Assembly: GCF_036388275.1 (NCBI RefSeq)
Contig: NZ_DASVSF010000091.1
Coordinates: 1-64,000 of the forward strand
DNA from: Longimicrobium sp.
GTDB taxonomy: Bacteria; Gemmatimonadota; Gemmatimonadetes; Longimicrobiales; Longimicrobiaceae
Direction of reading: 5' to 3'
Length of the DNA: 64,000 nt
Numbering within the stretch: the stretch's first letter is position 1; every line of letters starts with the position of its first letter. A model generated the notes under the pieces. It ran no database searches. It worked only from the letters and a program-made list of their open reading frames with translations, and had not been told where the DNA came from. Position numbers and translations under genes: made by a program. Below, in pieces: positions 33,025-42,427 of the stretch.

Positions 33025-34707
33025 ATGATCCGAGCATTGCGTCCCGTACTCGCCGTCGCCTGTGCCCTCGCCTCCGTGGCCCTGAGCGGTTGCGAAAACC
33101 CATCGGGGGCTGACTCCGTCGAGAGCGTGCGGGTTGCCCCCGACACCGCCTACGTGCGGATCAACACCGCGCAGCGGCTGGAGGCGACCGCCCTGGGCAG
33201 GCGCGGCCCGGTACGGAAGGCCCCGCTCACCTGGACGAGCGCCGACAGCACCATCGCCAGTGTTTCGGCGGAGGGAGTGGTGACGGCCAGGAAGTACGGA
33301 GTGACGACGGTTACGGCGGCGGCGGGTGCGGTTTCGGGAAGCGCAACGGTGTGGGTAACCGGCACCCCGGGTGCGCACATCGCTTCGGGCGACGCAGTCG
33401 AGGACACGATCGGCGCCATCCTGCTGGCACCGCTGGTGGTGGAAGTGCGCGACTCGTTGGGAGTGGCCATGGTGGGCCGGGAGGTCGTCTTTTCCGCGGT
33501 CCCCGGCTCCGCCTCGTACCCCCGCGAACCGATGACGATCGGGCTCGTTCCCGCGGGCGGTTTCGGCCTCGCGCAGCGGGTCGTGACCGACGCCGAGGGA
33601 CGGGCGGCCGCGCGGGTGCGGATGGCCACGCAAGCCGGACCCGCGGCCATCACGGTCCGGGTAGACGGCACCGTCTACGCCGGTACCGCGCACTACGCGG
33701 TTCGGCCCGGTGCTCCCGCCCGCGTGCGGCTTGCGCCGCGCGATACGGTGTTCTTCGCCGGGCGCCAGGTGGCGCTGCGCACCTCGGTGATGGACCGCAT
33801 GGGACATCCCATCGCGGCGCCGGTGGCGTACTCCGCCGCCGGGGGGGCAGTCACCGTGAACGCGGCTACCGGCGTGGTCACCTCCAGCGCGTTCGGAACG
33901 TCGTTCGTCGTGGCCCGCGCGGGCCAGGGCGTCGACAGCGTTCGCGTGTCGGCAGCGCCCGAGGGCGCGCTGGTAGCCGCCACCCCGGACGGAATCGTAC
34001 TGATGAACTTCGACGGCACGGGACGCCGGGTGCTCGGCCCCGGAACGCATCCGGCGTGGGCGCCGTCGGGCGACGCCGTGGTGTACACCGGGAGCACCGG
34101 GCGGCTGGTGACCCAGGGCCTTTCCGGGGCACCGGCTCCGCTCGCCAGCCTCGTGGTGGGGGCCTGGCCACAGTACAGCCGCGACGGCACCTGGATCTAC
34201 TACCAGGACTACGGCCCGATGCGCGCCCGCGCCGATGGCGGGCGATTCGAGGGGTTCGGGCCTGGGAGCGGCTCCGGCCACCCGTCTCCCTCACCCGACG
34301 GATCGAAGGTCGTTCACTACCAGGAATCCGGGCTGGGGGCGAACATCCGCATCTTCGACCTGGTTACGAAGCAGCACTCGCCCGTGCTGGCCGCGGGCCA
34401 CGCCCCCACGTGGTCACCCACGGGCGACCTGATCGCGTTCAACGAGGTGCGCCCGGAACTGCCCGACGCTCTCCGGTTGGGGGGGCTGATGGTGATCCGG
34501 CCCGATGGCACGGGGCTGCGCCGCATCGCGCCCACGCAGGGGTACTACTACTTCTCGCCGCGCTGGTCGCCGGATGGCCGGTGGGTGATCGCCAGCGGCC
34601 GTTCCGCGGTGCACCTGGTGCACGTGGAGACCGGGATGATCATCCCCCTGCCGTTCTTTGACTACGTATACGGGGTGGACTGGCGGCCGGGGCCGCTGCT
34701 GCCGTGA
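33025..34707 (+). CDS. Lipoprotein with Ig-like (Big2) and TolB-like propeller domains
   Basis: 560 aa. Lipoprotein signal ends at ALSGCE. Residues ~30-115 are a Big2 bacterial Ig-like domain (SVRVAPDTAYVRINTAQRL … TSADSTIASVSAEGVVTAR … GVTTVTA); a second Ig-like segment follows, and a third short one (GRQVALRTSVMDRMGHPI … VNAATGVVTSSAFG). Residues ~310-560 are TolB/WD40-type blades with SPDGSKV, SPTGDLIAF and SPDGRWV. It is probably anchored in the outer membrane, facing the periplasm or the surface. This is a family frequent in Gemmatimonadota; its substrate is unknown. Confidence 0.85.
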   Translation: MIRALRPVLAVACALASVALSGCENPSGADSVESVRVAPDTAYVRINTAQRLEATALGRRGPVRKAPLTWTSADSTIASVSAEGVVTARKYGVTTVTAAAGAVSGSATVWVTGTPGAHIASGDAVEDTIGAILLAPLVVEVRDSLGVAMVGREVVFSAVPGSASYPREPMTIGLVPAGGFGLAQRVVTDAEGRAAARVRMATQAGPAAITVRVDGTVYAGTAHYAVRPGAPARVRLAPRDTVFFAGRQVALRTSVMDRMGHPIAAPVAYSAAGGAVTVNAATGVVTSSAFGTSFVVARAGQGVDSVRVSAAPEGALVAATPDGIVLMNFDGTGRRVLGPGTHPAWAPSGDAVVYTGSTGRLVTQGLSGAPAPLASLVVGAWPQYSRDGTWIYYQDYGPMRARADGGRFEGFGPGSGSGHPSPSPDGSKVVHYQESGLGANIRIFDLVTKQHSPVLAAGHAPTWSPTGDLIAFNEVRPELPDALRLGGLMVIRPDGTGLRRIAPTQGYYYFSPRWSPDGRWVIASGRSAVHLVHVETGMIIPLPFFDYVYGVDWRPGPLLP

Positions 34708-34820
34708 TCCGTGCGGGGTACGATGAAGATTTCGTGAACGCAAGTTCTCCTTGCCGCAACTGGTCGCGATGCGATGAAGGCGCACGTGCACTACAATGCG
34801 ACGCGCTCAGCAGGACGGCC

Positions 34821-34986
34821 GGCAAGAACCCGCCACGATTCGCCGCGCGCCGATGAGCGGGCCGAACGCGCGCTCGGCCCCGAAGGGGTGGGAGGCGGTG
34901 GTGGCGGACCTGGCGGAGAAGCACGCGGACGAGCTGGAGGGGCGGGTTGGGCAATTTCGGGCTCTCGCTGCAGCCTCCGCAGCAGG
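34821..34986 (+). pseudogene. Truncated copy of the small HTH gene (linker region preserved in frame)
   Basis: Keeps the segment TIRRAPMSGPNARSAPKGW…ADLAEKHADELEGRV in frame, nearly identical to the gene at 27507, but the helix-turn-helix codons upstream have been replaced by unrelated sequence. It lies in the 350-bp gap between the Ig-like lipoprotein and the next small gene, where no other gene is supported. Confidence 0.72.
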
Positions 34987-35057
34987 TAAGCGCGAAGACG
35001 AACCGCAACCTTGTGCGCGGAGTCGGACGGTTCCACATCCGGCTGACAGCATGACCA

Positions 35058-35447
35058 ATGGCGAAGCTGCTCAAGGCACTTGGCGGGATGTTCCTGGTGG
35101 TGACCTGTGTCGTCGTCGTGAGTGTGGCACAGCGGAATCTGATGCACGCCGAAGCGCATGGCACCGTGCCGGTCGAGCGCCTCGCCGAGCGCGGAAGTGA
35201 GCTCGAGAAGTCGGTCACGAAAGCGGTGATCGACTCGTTGGCTGTGGGGCCGTACCCGCCCGAATGGGACTGGTATGCCCGCCGCGACGTTTCCACCGAT
35301 GGCGACACCATCCGGTTCCGAATCTACCGCACTGAAGACGCGCGCCTGCTCGGCCGAATTCTCCGCCCCAAGCCCATCTATGCGGGCGGCGCCACGTACG
35401 TCATCTCGCAGCGACGGCTCCGCGGGCGGGCCATCGGAGTCCGATGA
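35058..35447 (+). CDS. Membrane-anchored small protein, hypothetical
   Basis: 129 aa. One N-terminal hydrophobic segment (LGGMFLVVTCVVVVSVA) is followed by a soluble domain with two strands near the end (DTIRFRIYRTEDARL, GGATYVISQRRLRG). It is likely tethered to the membrane facing the periplasm. ATG 35058 lacks a strong ribosome binding site. No family is recognised; the coding call rests on codon use and the signal anchor. Confidence 0.5.
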   Translation: MAKLLKALGGMFLVVTCVVVVSVAQRNLMHAEAHGTVPVERLAERGSELEKSVTKAVIDSLAVGPYPPEWDWYARRDVSTDGDTIRFRIYRTEDARLLGRILRPKPIYAGGATYVISQRRLRGRAIGVR

Positions 35448-35661
35448 ACTCCCCATCGATGCAGCCCATCCCATATCGTTCGAGATCCTCGTTCTTTCCG
35501 GCTATCGAGCGTTGGATATAGCCGGGGCATGAACTCGCCCTTCTGCAGCCTTGGCTTCCGGCGCCCGACATGATGTCTCGAAACCGGGGATGGGTCGTTT
35601 TTGAACTGTGCGGCCCGAACAGGGCACGCGCAGGACACGAACCAATACGGAGAGACTAACG

Positions 35662-36048
35662 ATGCGCATGATCGCCCTGGCCCTGCTCACCCTCTCCCTT
35701 GCATCGGCCGCATGTGGCCGGGACCTCGCGACGACCGCCGAGGTGACCGCATCTCAGGTCCAGGTACGCCGGACGGATGACGGCATTCGCCTGATCAACA
35801 GCACCGATCGCCCCGTCGCCTTCGCCGTGTGGAACACCGGGTGGCTTGCGGCGTTTGCACCCTGCACGGATACGGGGCCAGACTGCTCGCGGCTAGCTCC
35901 GGGCGCCAGCGTCGTCGTTCCCCGATCGCAGGTCGCTGGCAGCAGCCCTGAAATGGAGGAAGTGATCGTCCGCTGGTGGCACGTGGTCCCGGACGGCGCG
36001 GGTGGATACCGGGCGGAGACGGTCCACGAGGTCCGTGTCCCGTCCTGA
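35662..36048 (+). CDS. Small lipoprotein, hypothetical
   Basis: 128 aa. Lipoprotein signal (MRMIALALLTLSLASAACG) and a beta-sandwich-like body (QVQVRRTDDGIRLINSTDRPVAFAVW … PGASVVVPRSQVAG … VIVRWWHV), the pattern of small periplasmic proteins with an Ig-like fold. Two Cys residues (PCTDTGPDCSRL) could form a disulfide. GGAGA precedes ATG 35662. It stands alone between two broken HTH copies. Confidence 0.68.
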   Translation: MRMIALALLTLSLASAACGRDLATTAEVTASQVQVRRTDDGIRLINSTDRPVAFAVWNTGWLAAFAPCTDTGPDCSRLAPGASVVVPRSQVAGSSPEMEEVIVRWWHVVPDGAGGYRAETVHEVRVPS

Positions 36049-36127
36049 GCCGCGCGTCAGATCCGTCACCGCCGATCGCGCGACGCGTTGACGCCCTGGG
36101 CAGAGTGGACCGGAGCCGCGGAACATC

Positions 36128-36287
36128 GACCCGCACACGATTCGCCGCGCGCGGATGAGCGGGCCGAACGCGCGCTCGGCACCGAAAGGGTGGGAAGCGG
36201 GTGACGGACCTGGCGGAGAAGCACGGAGACGAGCTGGAGCGGCGTGTGAAGCCACTACGGCAGATCTCGCGTGCGCTCCGCCGGTAG
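36128..36287 (+). pseudogene. Truncated, frameshifted copy of the small HTH gene
   Basis: Begins exactly at the codons for DPHTIRRARMSG of the intact gene, then carries a 2-nt loss in GWEAVVAD that shifts the frame. The remaining tail in the original frame reads DELERRVKPLRQ… to TAG 36287. Nucleotide identity to 27588-27711 is very high up to the shift. Confidence 0.75.
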
Positions 36288-36915
36288 GACGGTGCTGGCT
36301 CGCAGCGGGTAACAACGAGTGACGATTTTTCTTGTATTTGCTTGGCGGGAGCATTTAATTAGAAGGATCCGCACGCTTCGATCCCGGATTGTGGTTGAGC
36401 ACTCACAGCCTACCGGAGGGACACTCACCGGGTTCTGCACAATACCACCATCCCTTGGCGGCAGGGCTCTTCTATCAAGCCAAGGACCGATCGGGGCCGA
36501 AGGCGTCGTGCACGTCCCACCGTTTACGTTCTTCGGTGGACAACGCCACGGCCGCAGCTCGTGGACAACTCGCAATAATCCTCCGGCAACGTGCGCGAGC
36601 GTGCTCGGGGTGCTCGCCCGGCGCGCGCAGCGCTCGGCCCCGATCCGCGGGGCGGAATGCTTCTCTCCGCCTCGGACAACACGTTCGCCTCAGTCTCAGG
36701 TTATCAGCTAGTCGAGTAGGCCCATTCTACTCTACTGCGCAACGAGATGCTGCGGGAAGGAATGGAGTTGGACCTACAGCATCTGCATCCGCTCTTTCCC
36801 CGCGGTGCAGTTCGGGGGGAGCATCACGGGCCCAAGTCCCGGACAGCGGAAGTCCCCTTACCGCGGTCGGTTCATCCCACCGCGAGTCGTTCCCCGCCTT
36901 GACAAGAACCTCATA
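36288..36915. other. Intergenic region, no gene supported
   Basis: About 630 bp. Overlapping reading frames on both strands have no ribosome binding site or motif. The GC content is clearly lower than in the core, as in the following lipoprotein gene. Confidence 0.45.
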
Positions 36916-37968
36916 ATGCGAAGACCCCTGCTCTGGCTTGTCTTTGGTGCCTCGTCTGTTGCCGTCGCGGGATGCGCGTTGGTGCTGCGACCCTCCCACG
37001 CGATCGGGGATTACAAAGATTATCTCATCAACGATATACGACCTATCAGGAATGGAACGATCAGGGTCACGTTCCTTGGGACCTCGACCCTGCTCCTGGA
37101 GGACGACAGCACGAAGCTCCTGATAGACGGATTTATCAGCCGGCCACCCCTGCGGCATGTACTCATCCGCGGCCTCAGGACCAACACCGCGGTTGTTGAC
37201 ACTGTCTTGAACCGGCTGGGAGCGCGCCGCGTTGACGCCCTGTTCACGGTGCATTCGCACTACGATCACGCGCTCGACGCAGCGTACATCGCCAGGACCA
37301 GACATGCGCTACTGTACGGATCCGAGTCTACGAGAATGGTGGGCTTGGGGGGGAGAGTAGATCCTGGGAGAATCAAAGTATTCGTAGAGGGGGAGCCGGC
37401 AACGGTAGGTGAGTTCCGGGTCACGCCTTTCCGCTCCACTCATTCCACGCAAAGCTGGCCGGTCAGTTTTCTCGGCCAAATCACTGACCCGCTTCGGCAG
37501 CCGGCGCATGTGTCGCAGTACCGGGAGGGCGGCTCGTTCGACCTGCTCATCCAGCACCGGAATCACACGATCCTAATAAAGCCGAGTCCGTTCCTGGATA
37601 GCCTGCCAACGGGTCTGAGAGCCGATGTCGTCTTTCTCGGCATCGGGACACTGGGAAAGCGCGATACCAACTTCAAGCATGCCTACTACGAGCGATGGGT
37701 ACGCGGAGTAGGAGCCAGACACGTGATCCCGATCCACTGGGACGATTTCTTTGCCCCGCTCTCGGACGACTTGCCTGCGGCACCGTGGGTCGTTGACACC
37801 AAACCACGGGCCGCGTTCGATTACCTCATCGGCTGCACGCAAAAAGACAGAATTGGGTTCCAGATCCTGCAGGGCTTTGGGAGCATTCTTCTCTTTTCAC
37901 CTGACGGGCCGCCGACCCGGCCCCCGGCGCGCCCGCCCGTTCTCCACCCCCGGTGCCCGCGTGGATGA
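36916..37968 (+). CDS. Metallo-beta-lactamase-fold lipoprotein (UlaG/RomA-like hydrolase)
   Basis: 350 aa. Lipoprotein signal ends at VAVAGCA (Cys20). The metal-binding motif of the fold is intact: H113-x-H115-x-D117-H118 (VHSHYDHALD). Later ligands are visible in RSTHSTQSW and HVIPIHWDDFF, the layout of MBL-fold proteins of the UlaG/NAPE-PLD-like branch that act on lactones or phospholipid-like substrates. TFLGTSTLLLEDDSTKLLIDGF is the first strand pair of the fold. The C-terminal tail is Pro-rich. ATG 36916 starts the signal peptide. It could act on lipids together with the nearby patatin, but this is only a proximity argument. Confidence 0.82.
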   Translation: MRRPLLWLVFGASSVAVAGCALVLRPSHAIGDYKDYLINDIRPIRNGTIRVTFLGTSTLLLEDDSTKLLIDGFISRPPLRHVLIRGLRTNTAVVDTVLNRLGARRVDALFTVHSHYDHALDAAYIARTRHALLYGSESTRMVGLGGRVDPGRIKVFVEGEPATVGEFRVTPFRSTHSTQSWPVSFLGQITDPLRQPAHVSQYREGGSFDLLIQHRNHTILIKPSPFLDSLPTGLRADVVFLGIGTLGKRDTNFKHAYYERWVRGVGARHVIPIHWDDFFAPLSDDLPAAPWVVDTKPRAAFDYLIGCTQKDRIGFQILQGFGSILLFSPDGPPTRPPARPPVLHPRCPRG

Positions 37969-38268
37969 TGTGCGCCTGGTTTTACAAGGACGGGTCGACT
38001 CAAAGATCCAACGATGTACGGCCCCACGGCGTCGTACCAGACATAGGCCCGGGCGGGACCTCCGGCCAGCGCAGGAGTCGAAAGTCGCTTCCCGAGAGCG
38101 TGGCTTTCGATCCTACCTCAAGGTCCGCGGGTGACGCACCCAGAAATGTCCCTGTTCCTAAGGGCTGGCGAAGATCCTCGCTCCGCGCTCGGAGGACCCG
38201 CGTAGACGATGCGCATGTAGCGGCTGGCACGCTGCGTTGATTGAACCCTTTGGCCTGGAGTGCACATC
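37969..38268. other. Intergenic region, no gene supported
   Basis: 300 bp between the MBL-fold and patatin genes. A GCGTGGATGATGTGCGC segment at its left resembles GCGTAGACGATGCGCATG at its right, which may be an old small duplication. I see nothing else in it. Confidence 0.35.
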
Positions 38269-40755
38269 ATGACCTTCGTCGGACGTCGCTTTCTGCTGAT
38301 TCCCGCCATCGCAGGCCTGCTCGGCTGCATGGCGAACCCATTGCTGTCGCAACCTGAGCAAGACAGTGTTCCGGTCCTTGTGAGCGTAAGCGGGGGAATC
38401 AGTCTTGGTGCGTATGAGGCAGGGCTGAACTGGGCCTTGGTGGAGTTTCTCCGGGCCTCCAAGCACCCGGACTTCAGACGTTCGGTCGGACTCGGCAACA
38501 GCTTCTTCTATCTGGGAACAGCAACCGGGGCTTCCGCAGGAAACGTGAACGGCCTGCTGTCAGCCGTGGAAGCGTGCGCCGGCACCGCTCGCGAGCCGGA
38601 GCAAAGCCTGTTCTGGAGAATGTGGGTCCATACGGGGATCGAGCAGTTGATGAACGAGCAACTCAACGATGATCGAAACCGAGCGCTCTTTCACCGAGAC
38701 TTCTTGAATGGACCCGTATTCGGCAGTGTTGTGAAGCAGATGAATCAGCCGGGCTCGGGCAATTGTGACATCCCGGTTGGCCTATCGCTGACCCGAGTGG
38801 TTCCGGACAGCGTTGTCCTGGATCCAGATAGTGCGATTTGGATTCCGACCCAGCGTTTCGTAGCCGCATACCGGGTACGAAGAGCAGCGGACGGCCGCCT
38901 TCAGTTTATACAGCCTCATCCCGGGTTGCACGCAGACATCTCCGCCGGAGAGCTCGTAATCGCGCCGGCCGACGGCGAAAGGCGGATCAGCGGCGACTCT
39001 ATCCTCAAGTTTGTCTCCGCATCGGGAGCGTTTCCGTTCGCATTTGAGCCGGTAGTGCTGACATATCTGGATCGCGATTCACTCAATGCGGATTGGGAAT
39101 GCAGGAGTGGGTCAGAATGTAAGCTGGAAGCCACATTCGTGGACGGGGGCGCATTCGACAACAACCCCCTAGCGCTCGCACTCTCGTTGTTTCTATCAAT
39201 CCCGGGGACAGACTCGATGGACGAGCGAGTTCGGCTGGTCTATATCGATGCCTCGCTTACGCGAGACAGCTTACACACCCTCTCTGCGGGTGACCAAAGA
39301 GCCGTGCCAGCACCGCGCGGTTTGGCGGGAGTCCTCGACGTCGCCCTTCCGCTGATTACCAGCGCACGAAAGTACGAGTTGCATTCACTTTCCCGTTCTC
39401 TCGCGCAGCTTGGCCCGACAGGACACGTGCAGCGGAACTGGTTGCGAGCCACAAGTCGCTCGCAACCCATCTTCGGTGAGCATCTTGGGGCTTTTGGCGC
39501 GTTTCTGGGTAGCCCACTACGGGAGTATGATTTTTACGCCGGAATGTATGACGGCCTCCGCTTCGCAGCGCAAGACCTACTCTGTGCAGGGCGGGCAGAT
39601 ACAGCGCAAGATCGCGCCTGCATCGCCGAACGCACGCGAGATTTGCTTCGCTCGCCTCATATTCCCGTTGGCCGGGTGGCTCCCCGGGCGCTATGGCATT
39701 TCTTCCGGGACGAGTACCCGAATGCCGCCGCGGATGATCCGGCCACGCTCGTTGTCGACACCCTATCGCCGGGTGTGACCGAAGAGCACGCGGTCTTAAC
39801 ACGCGCGCGTATCTTGGATGCGCTACTTACAGCAAACCACCGGGTCCGATACGAGTCGCGCTGGAGCGATACCTCATGCGCAAGATACCGTTGGCAGGAG
39901 CGATTGACCTGCATAGGTGGCTTCGCCGAAGTACTCAGAATCGCTGCAACGCCGGAAGTCCGGAAAGAGGTCGCTTTATGGACGCGCGAGCCAGCCTGTA
40001 GCTGGGCACGATCAGCGACTGCACCGGAATCGTGTCCAGTCGATGGCACTTTCCAACGGTTGCTAGTCAATCCCGAGGAATTCACGGTGGAACTAACCGA
40101 TCGCGTCGTTCACCAGCTCTGGCGAGTGGAAGATGCGCTCGGGTGGGACACCGCCACGGCAAGGTACTCCCGGGAGAACCTCATTGAATGGGGGGAGATG
40201 CTTTATCGGGGGGTAGGCCCGCGGCGAGCGGTGACGTTTGGTTGGCGGCGAGGGTGGGATCTTGACCCGTCGTCCATCCAGACTCTCACCGAGCACAAGG
40301 GTCGGCGCCTGATGCAGTTCCCTGTCCCTTATGGATTAAGCTGGGCAGATGGTAACGGGGTTGAACTGTCGTACCGTCCCACGCTGTACCCGTCCCGCCA
40401 AATGAGAGTGCTCTCGGTGATTCTGCCGGCGAGCGTCACCGCACGCAGCGGAGGGACCTACGATCTCAGCGGAGGGCTCGGTATCCGTCTGACTCCGGAA
40501 ACGCTGTCTCCGTGGGTTTCGAGCATCGAGGCTGCTTGGCAACCGCTTCACAGCTTCGATCCGGGCGAGCGTGCTCACGGTTCGCTCCAAACAGGCACAC
40601 TCACACTCCAGCTCATTGCGGACCGACTCCGACTCGGCATCCGGTACCTTGATGATCCGGATCCAGCATTCAACGGCGGACACCGCGTCTGGTACTCACT
40701 CGGAATCGCGGATTTCAACGGGCTGATGTACTGGATGAGACGGACGCAAAACTGA
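38269..40755 (+). CDS. Patatin-like phospholipase, exported
   Basis: 828 aa. Lipoprotein-like signal (FLLIPAIAGLLGCMA). The patatin catalytic core is complete: oxyanion loop SGGISLGAYEAG (residues 41-52), nucleophile elbow GASAG with Ser89, and the catalytic Asp near 290 in VDGGAFDNNPL. These hydrolyse acyl esters of phospholipids. The C-terminal half (beyond ~450) is an extra region whose last ~200 residues are strand-rich (RPTLYPSRQMRVLSVIL … GGTYDLSGGLGIRL … LQTGTLTLQLIADRLRLGIRYLDD), like a short outer-membrane barrel. ATG 38269 has GGAG 8 nt upstream. GC is lower than the core, so transfer is likely. It could be a secreted lipase or an envelope protein. Confidence 0.87.
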   Translation: MTFVGRRFLLIPAIAGLLGCMANPLLSQPEQDSVPVLVSVSGGISLGAYEAGLNWALVEFLRASKHPDFRRSVGLGNSFFYLGTATGASAGNVNGLLSAVEACAGTAREPEQSLFWRMWVHTGIEQLMNEQLNDDRNRALFHRDFLNGPVFGSVVKQMNQPGSGNCDIPVGLSLTRVVPDSVVLDPDSAIWIPTQRFVAAYRVRRAADGRLQFIQPHPGLHADISAGELVIAPADGERRISGDSILKFVSASGAFPFAFEPVVLTYLDRDSLNADWECRSGSECKLEATFVDGGAFDNNPLALALSLFLSIPGTDSMDERVRLVYIDASLTRDSLHTLSAGDQRAVPAPRGLAGVLDVALPLITSARKYELHSLSRSLAQLGPTGHVQRNWLRATSRSQPIFGEHLGAFGAFLGSPLREYDFYAGMYDGLRFAAQDLLCAGRADTAQDRACIAERTRDLLRSPHIPVGRVAPRALWHFFRDEYPNAAADDPATLVVDTLSPGVTEEHAVLTRARILDALLTANHRVRYESRWSDTSCARYRWQERLTCIGGFAEVLRIAATPEVRKEVALWTREPACSWARSATAPESCPVDGTFQRLLVNPEEFTVELTDRVVHQLWRVEDALGWDTATARYSRENLIEWGEMLYRGVGPRRAVTFGWRRGWDLDPSSIQTLTEHKGRRLMQFPVPYGLSWADGNGVELSYRPTLYPSRQMRVLSVILPASVTARSGGTYDLSGGLGIRLTPETLSPWVSSIEAAWQPLHSFDPGERAHGSLQTGTLTLQLIADRLRLGIRYLDDPDPAFNGGHRVWYSLGIADFNGLMYWMRRTQN

Positions 40756-41003
40756 CCCTCAGGTTGAGTTCCCGCGTTCGCGAATCAGGGTCGTGGTCGA
40801 TTGCGCGAACGCCGTGCGAATGCCCTCCAGGATGCCTGACCTGTCGCATCCGCTAAGTGAAACGAAGCTTGCGGATCACGGCTACGATGCCGATCGGACT
40901 TCAACTGCCAGCCCGCCGCACTTCTGCGAGATTGCTCAATCGATCAGGTGAAGGCCAGCTACGGGAGAGCTGCCGGCTCTCCTGGTTGTCGAGCCCCGGG
41001 AGA

Positions 41004-42251
41004 CTACGGGTAGAGCAGGTACGGCTTGCGGGCCGCGCGGAACTCCTCGGCCTCGCGGTCCCACTCGTCCAGCAGGGGGAGGAGCCGGCCTCCTTCGATG
41101 GCGAGCCTCACCTTGTCGGAGCCGGTGAGGCGGTCGATGGTCCGCGTCCACGCGAAGTCGGCGGGGTGCTGGCGGCGGATCTCGTCGATGAGCAGGAGCG
41201 CCGTGCGCACGGGGCGGTACGCCTGCCGGTCGGTGACGACGAAGCGGATCCCGGGGATGGCCTGGCCCGGGAACTTCCGCGCCGTGGGCTCCATCGGCAG
41301 CGTGACCGCCTCGAAGCGGATCCCCGGGAGCTGCTTCGCGTTCATGATGGCCGCGACCCGCGGGGCGTCGAGCCACGAGGCCCCTACCTGCTCGAAGGGG
41401 CGGTCCGTACCCCGCCCCTCGGCGACGCTCGTGCCCTCGAAGTACACCGTTCCGGGGTAGCTCGTCAGCGCGGCGAGGGAGCGCAGGTTGGGAGACGGGT
41501 TCACCCAGGGGAGCCCGGTCTCGTCCTGCCATTGCGAGCGCCGCCAGTTCGCCACCCGCGCCACGATGAGGTTCGCGCCGATCCCGTACTTCTCGTTGAA
41601 GAGGGTCGCGAGCTCGCCCACCGTCATCCCGTGGCGCGCCGGGATCGGGTACATCCCCACGAACGACGCGAACCGGGGGTCGAGCAGGGCGCCTTCTACG
41701 ATCTCGCCCCCGATGGGATTGGGCCGGTCGAGCACCACGAACGGGATCCCCTTCGCCTTCGCGGCCTGCATGGCGAGCGCCATGGTGGAGACGTACGTCC
41801 AGGTGCGCCCGCCCACCTCCTGAAGGTCGTACACCAGCACGTCCACATCCTTCAGCATCGCCGGGGTGGGGGCGCGGTCCTCGGACAGATACAGGGAGTA
41901 GACCGGCACGCCCGTCTTCGGATCGACCTCGTCCTGGATGTGCTCCCCGTCCATGACGTTCCCCCGGATGCCGTGCTCGGGAGCCAGGAGAGCCACCAGC
42001 GTCAGCTCCGGGTGCTGCGCGATCAGGTCGATGTCCGGCGTCCGCGCCCGGTCGATCCCGGTGTGGTTGGTGATGAGCCCCACGCGCTTCCCCCGCACCG
42101 CCGCCGGCAGGTCTGCCAGGAAGGTCTCGATGCCGGGGCGAACCCCCGCTGCCGCGGCGGGGGAGGTGGCGACCGCCGCCCCCGGGTGCTCTGCCGGAGC
42201 AGGAGCCTGGCAGGCGGCGAGCAGCAGGAGGGCGGGAGCGAAGGCTTTCAT
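41004..42251 (-). CDS. namZ: NamZ-type exo-beta-N-acetylmuramidase (DUF1343), lipoprotein
   Basis: 415 aa. Lipoprotein signal (FAPALLLLAACQA). The body is a DUF1343 domain: KRVGLITNHTGID, LAPEHGIRG, DVLVYDLQEVGGRTWTYVSTM, VVLDRPNPIGG, NPSPNLRSLAALTSYPGTVYFEGT and EGRGTDRPFEQVGA are the family's conserved blocks. NamZ enzymes release MurNAc from the non-reducing end of peptidoglycan chains during cell-wall recycling. ATG 42251 begins the signal. The gene is divergent from the DUF5916 gene that follows. The substrate class follows from family knowledge, not from this sequence alone. Confidence 0.9.
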   Translation of the reverse strand: MKAFAPALLLLAACQAPAPAEHPGAAVATSPAAAAGVRPGIETFLADLPAAVRGKRVGLITNHTGIDRARTPDIDLIAQHPELTLVALLAPEHGIRGNVMDGEHIQDEVDPKTGVPVYSLYLSEDRAPTPAMLKDVDVLVYDLQEVGGRTWTYVSTMALAMQAAKAKGIPFVVLDRPNPIGGEIVEGALLDPRFASFVGMYPIPARHGMTVGELATLFNEKYGIGANLIVARVANWRRSQWQDETGLPWVNPSPNLRSLAALTSYPGTVYFEGTSVAEGRGTDRPFEQVGASWLDAPRVAAIMNAKQLPGIRFEAVTLPMEPTARKFPGQAIPGIRFVVTDRQAYRPVRTALLLIDEIRRQHPADFAWTRTIDRLTGSDKVRLAIEGGRLLPLLDEWDREAEEFRAARKPYLLYP

Positions 42252-42427
42252 CGGCTCTCGGGGCGGCGGGGGAAAGATGGCTAACAATACGACTCCCCCG
42301 CCCCGCCGAAACCCCCCGCACCGCAGGCCCTCGGTTGCGATGGATTCCAGCCGGACCCATACTCCCGGCGCGGCTGAACCCGCGGCCCTTCCTCCGCCCG
42401 CCTGGACGTCCCGAATCCCCCGCTGCC

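Noticed and set aside
27600..36287. Reading the four HTH-linked repeats as integron attC sites
   Set aside because: They encode a conserved peptide, lack visible attC core sites (RYYYAAC/GTTRRRY), and the genes between them are on both strands and of unequal size. No integrase gene is in the window.
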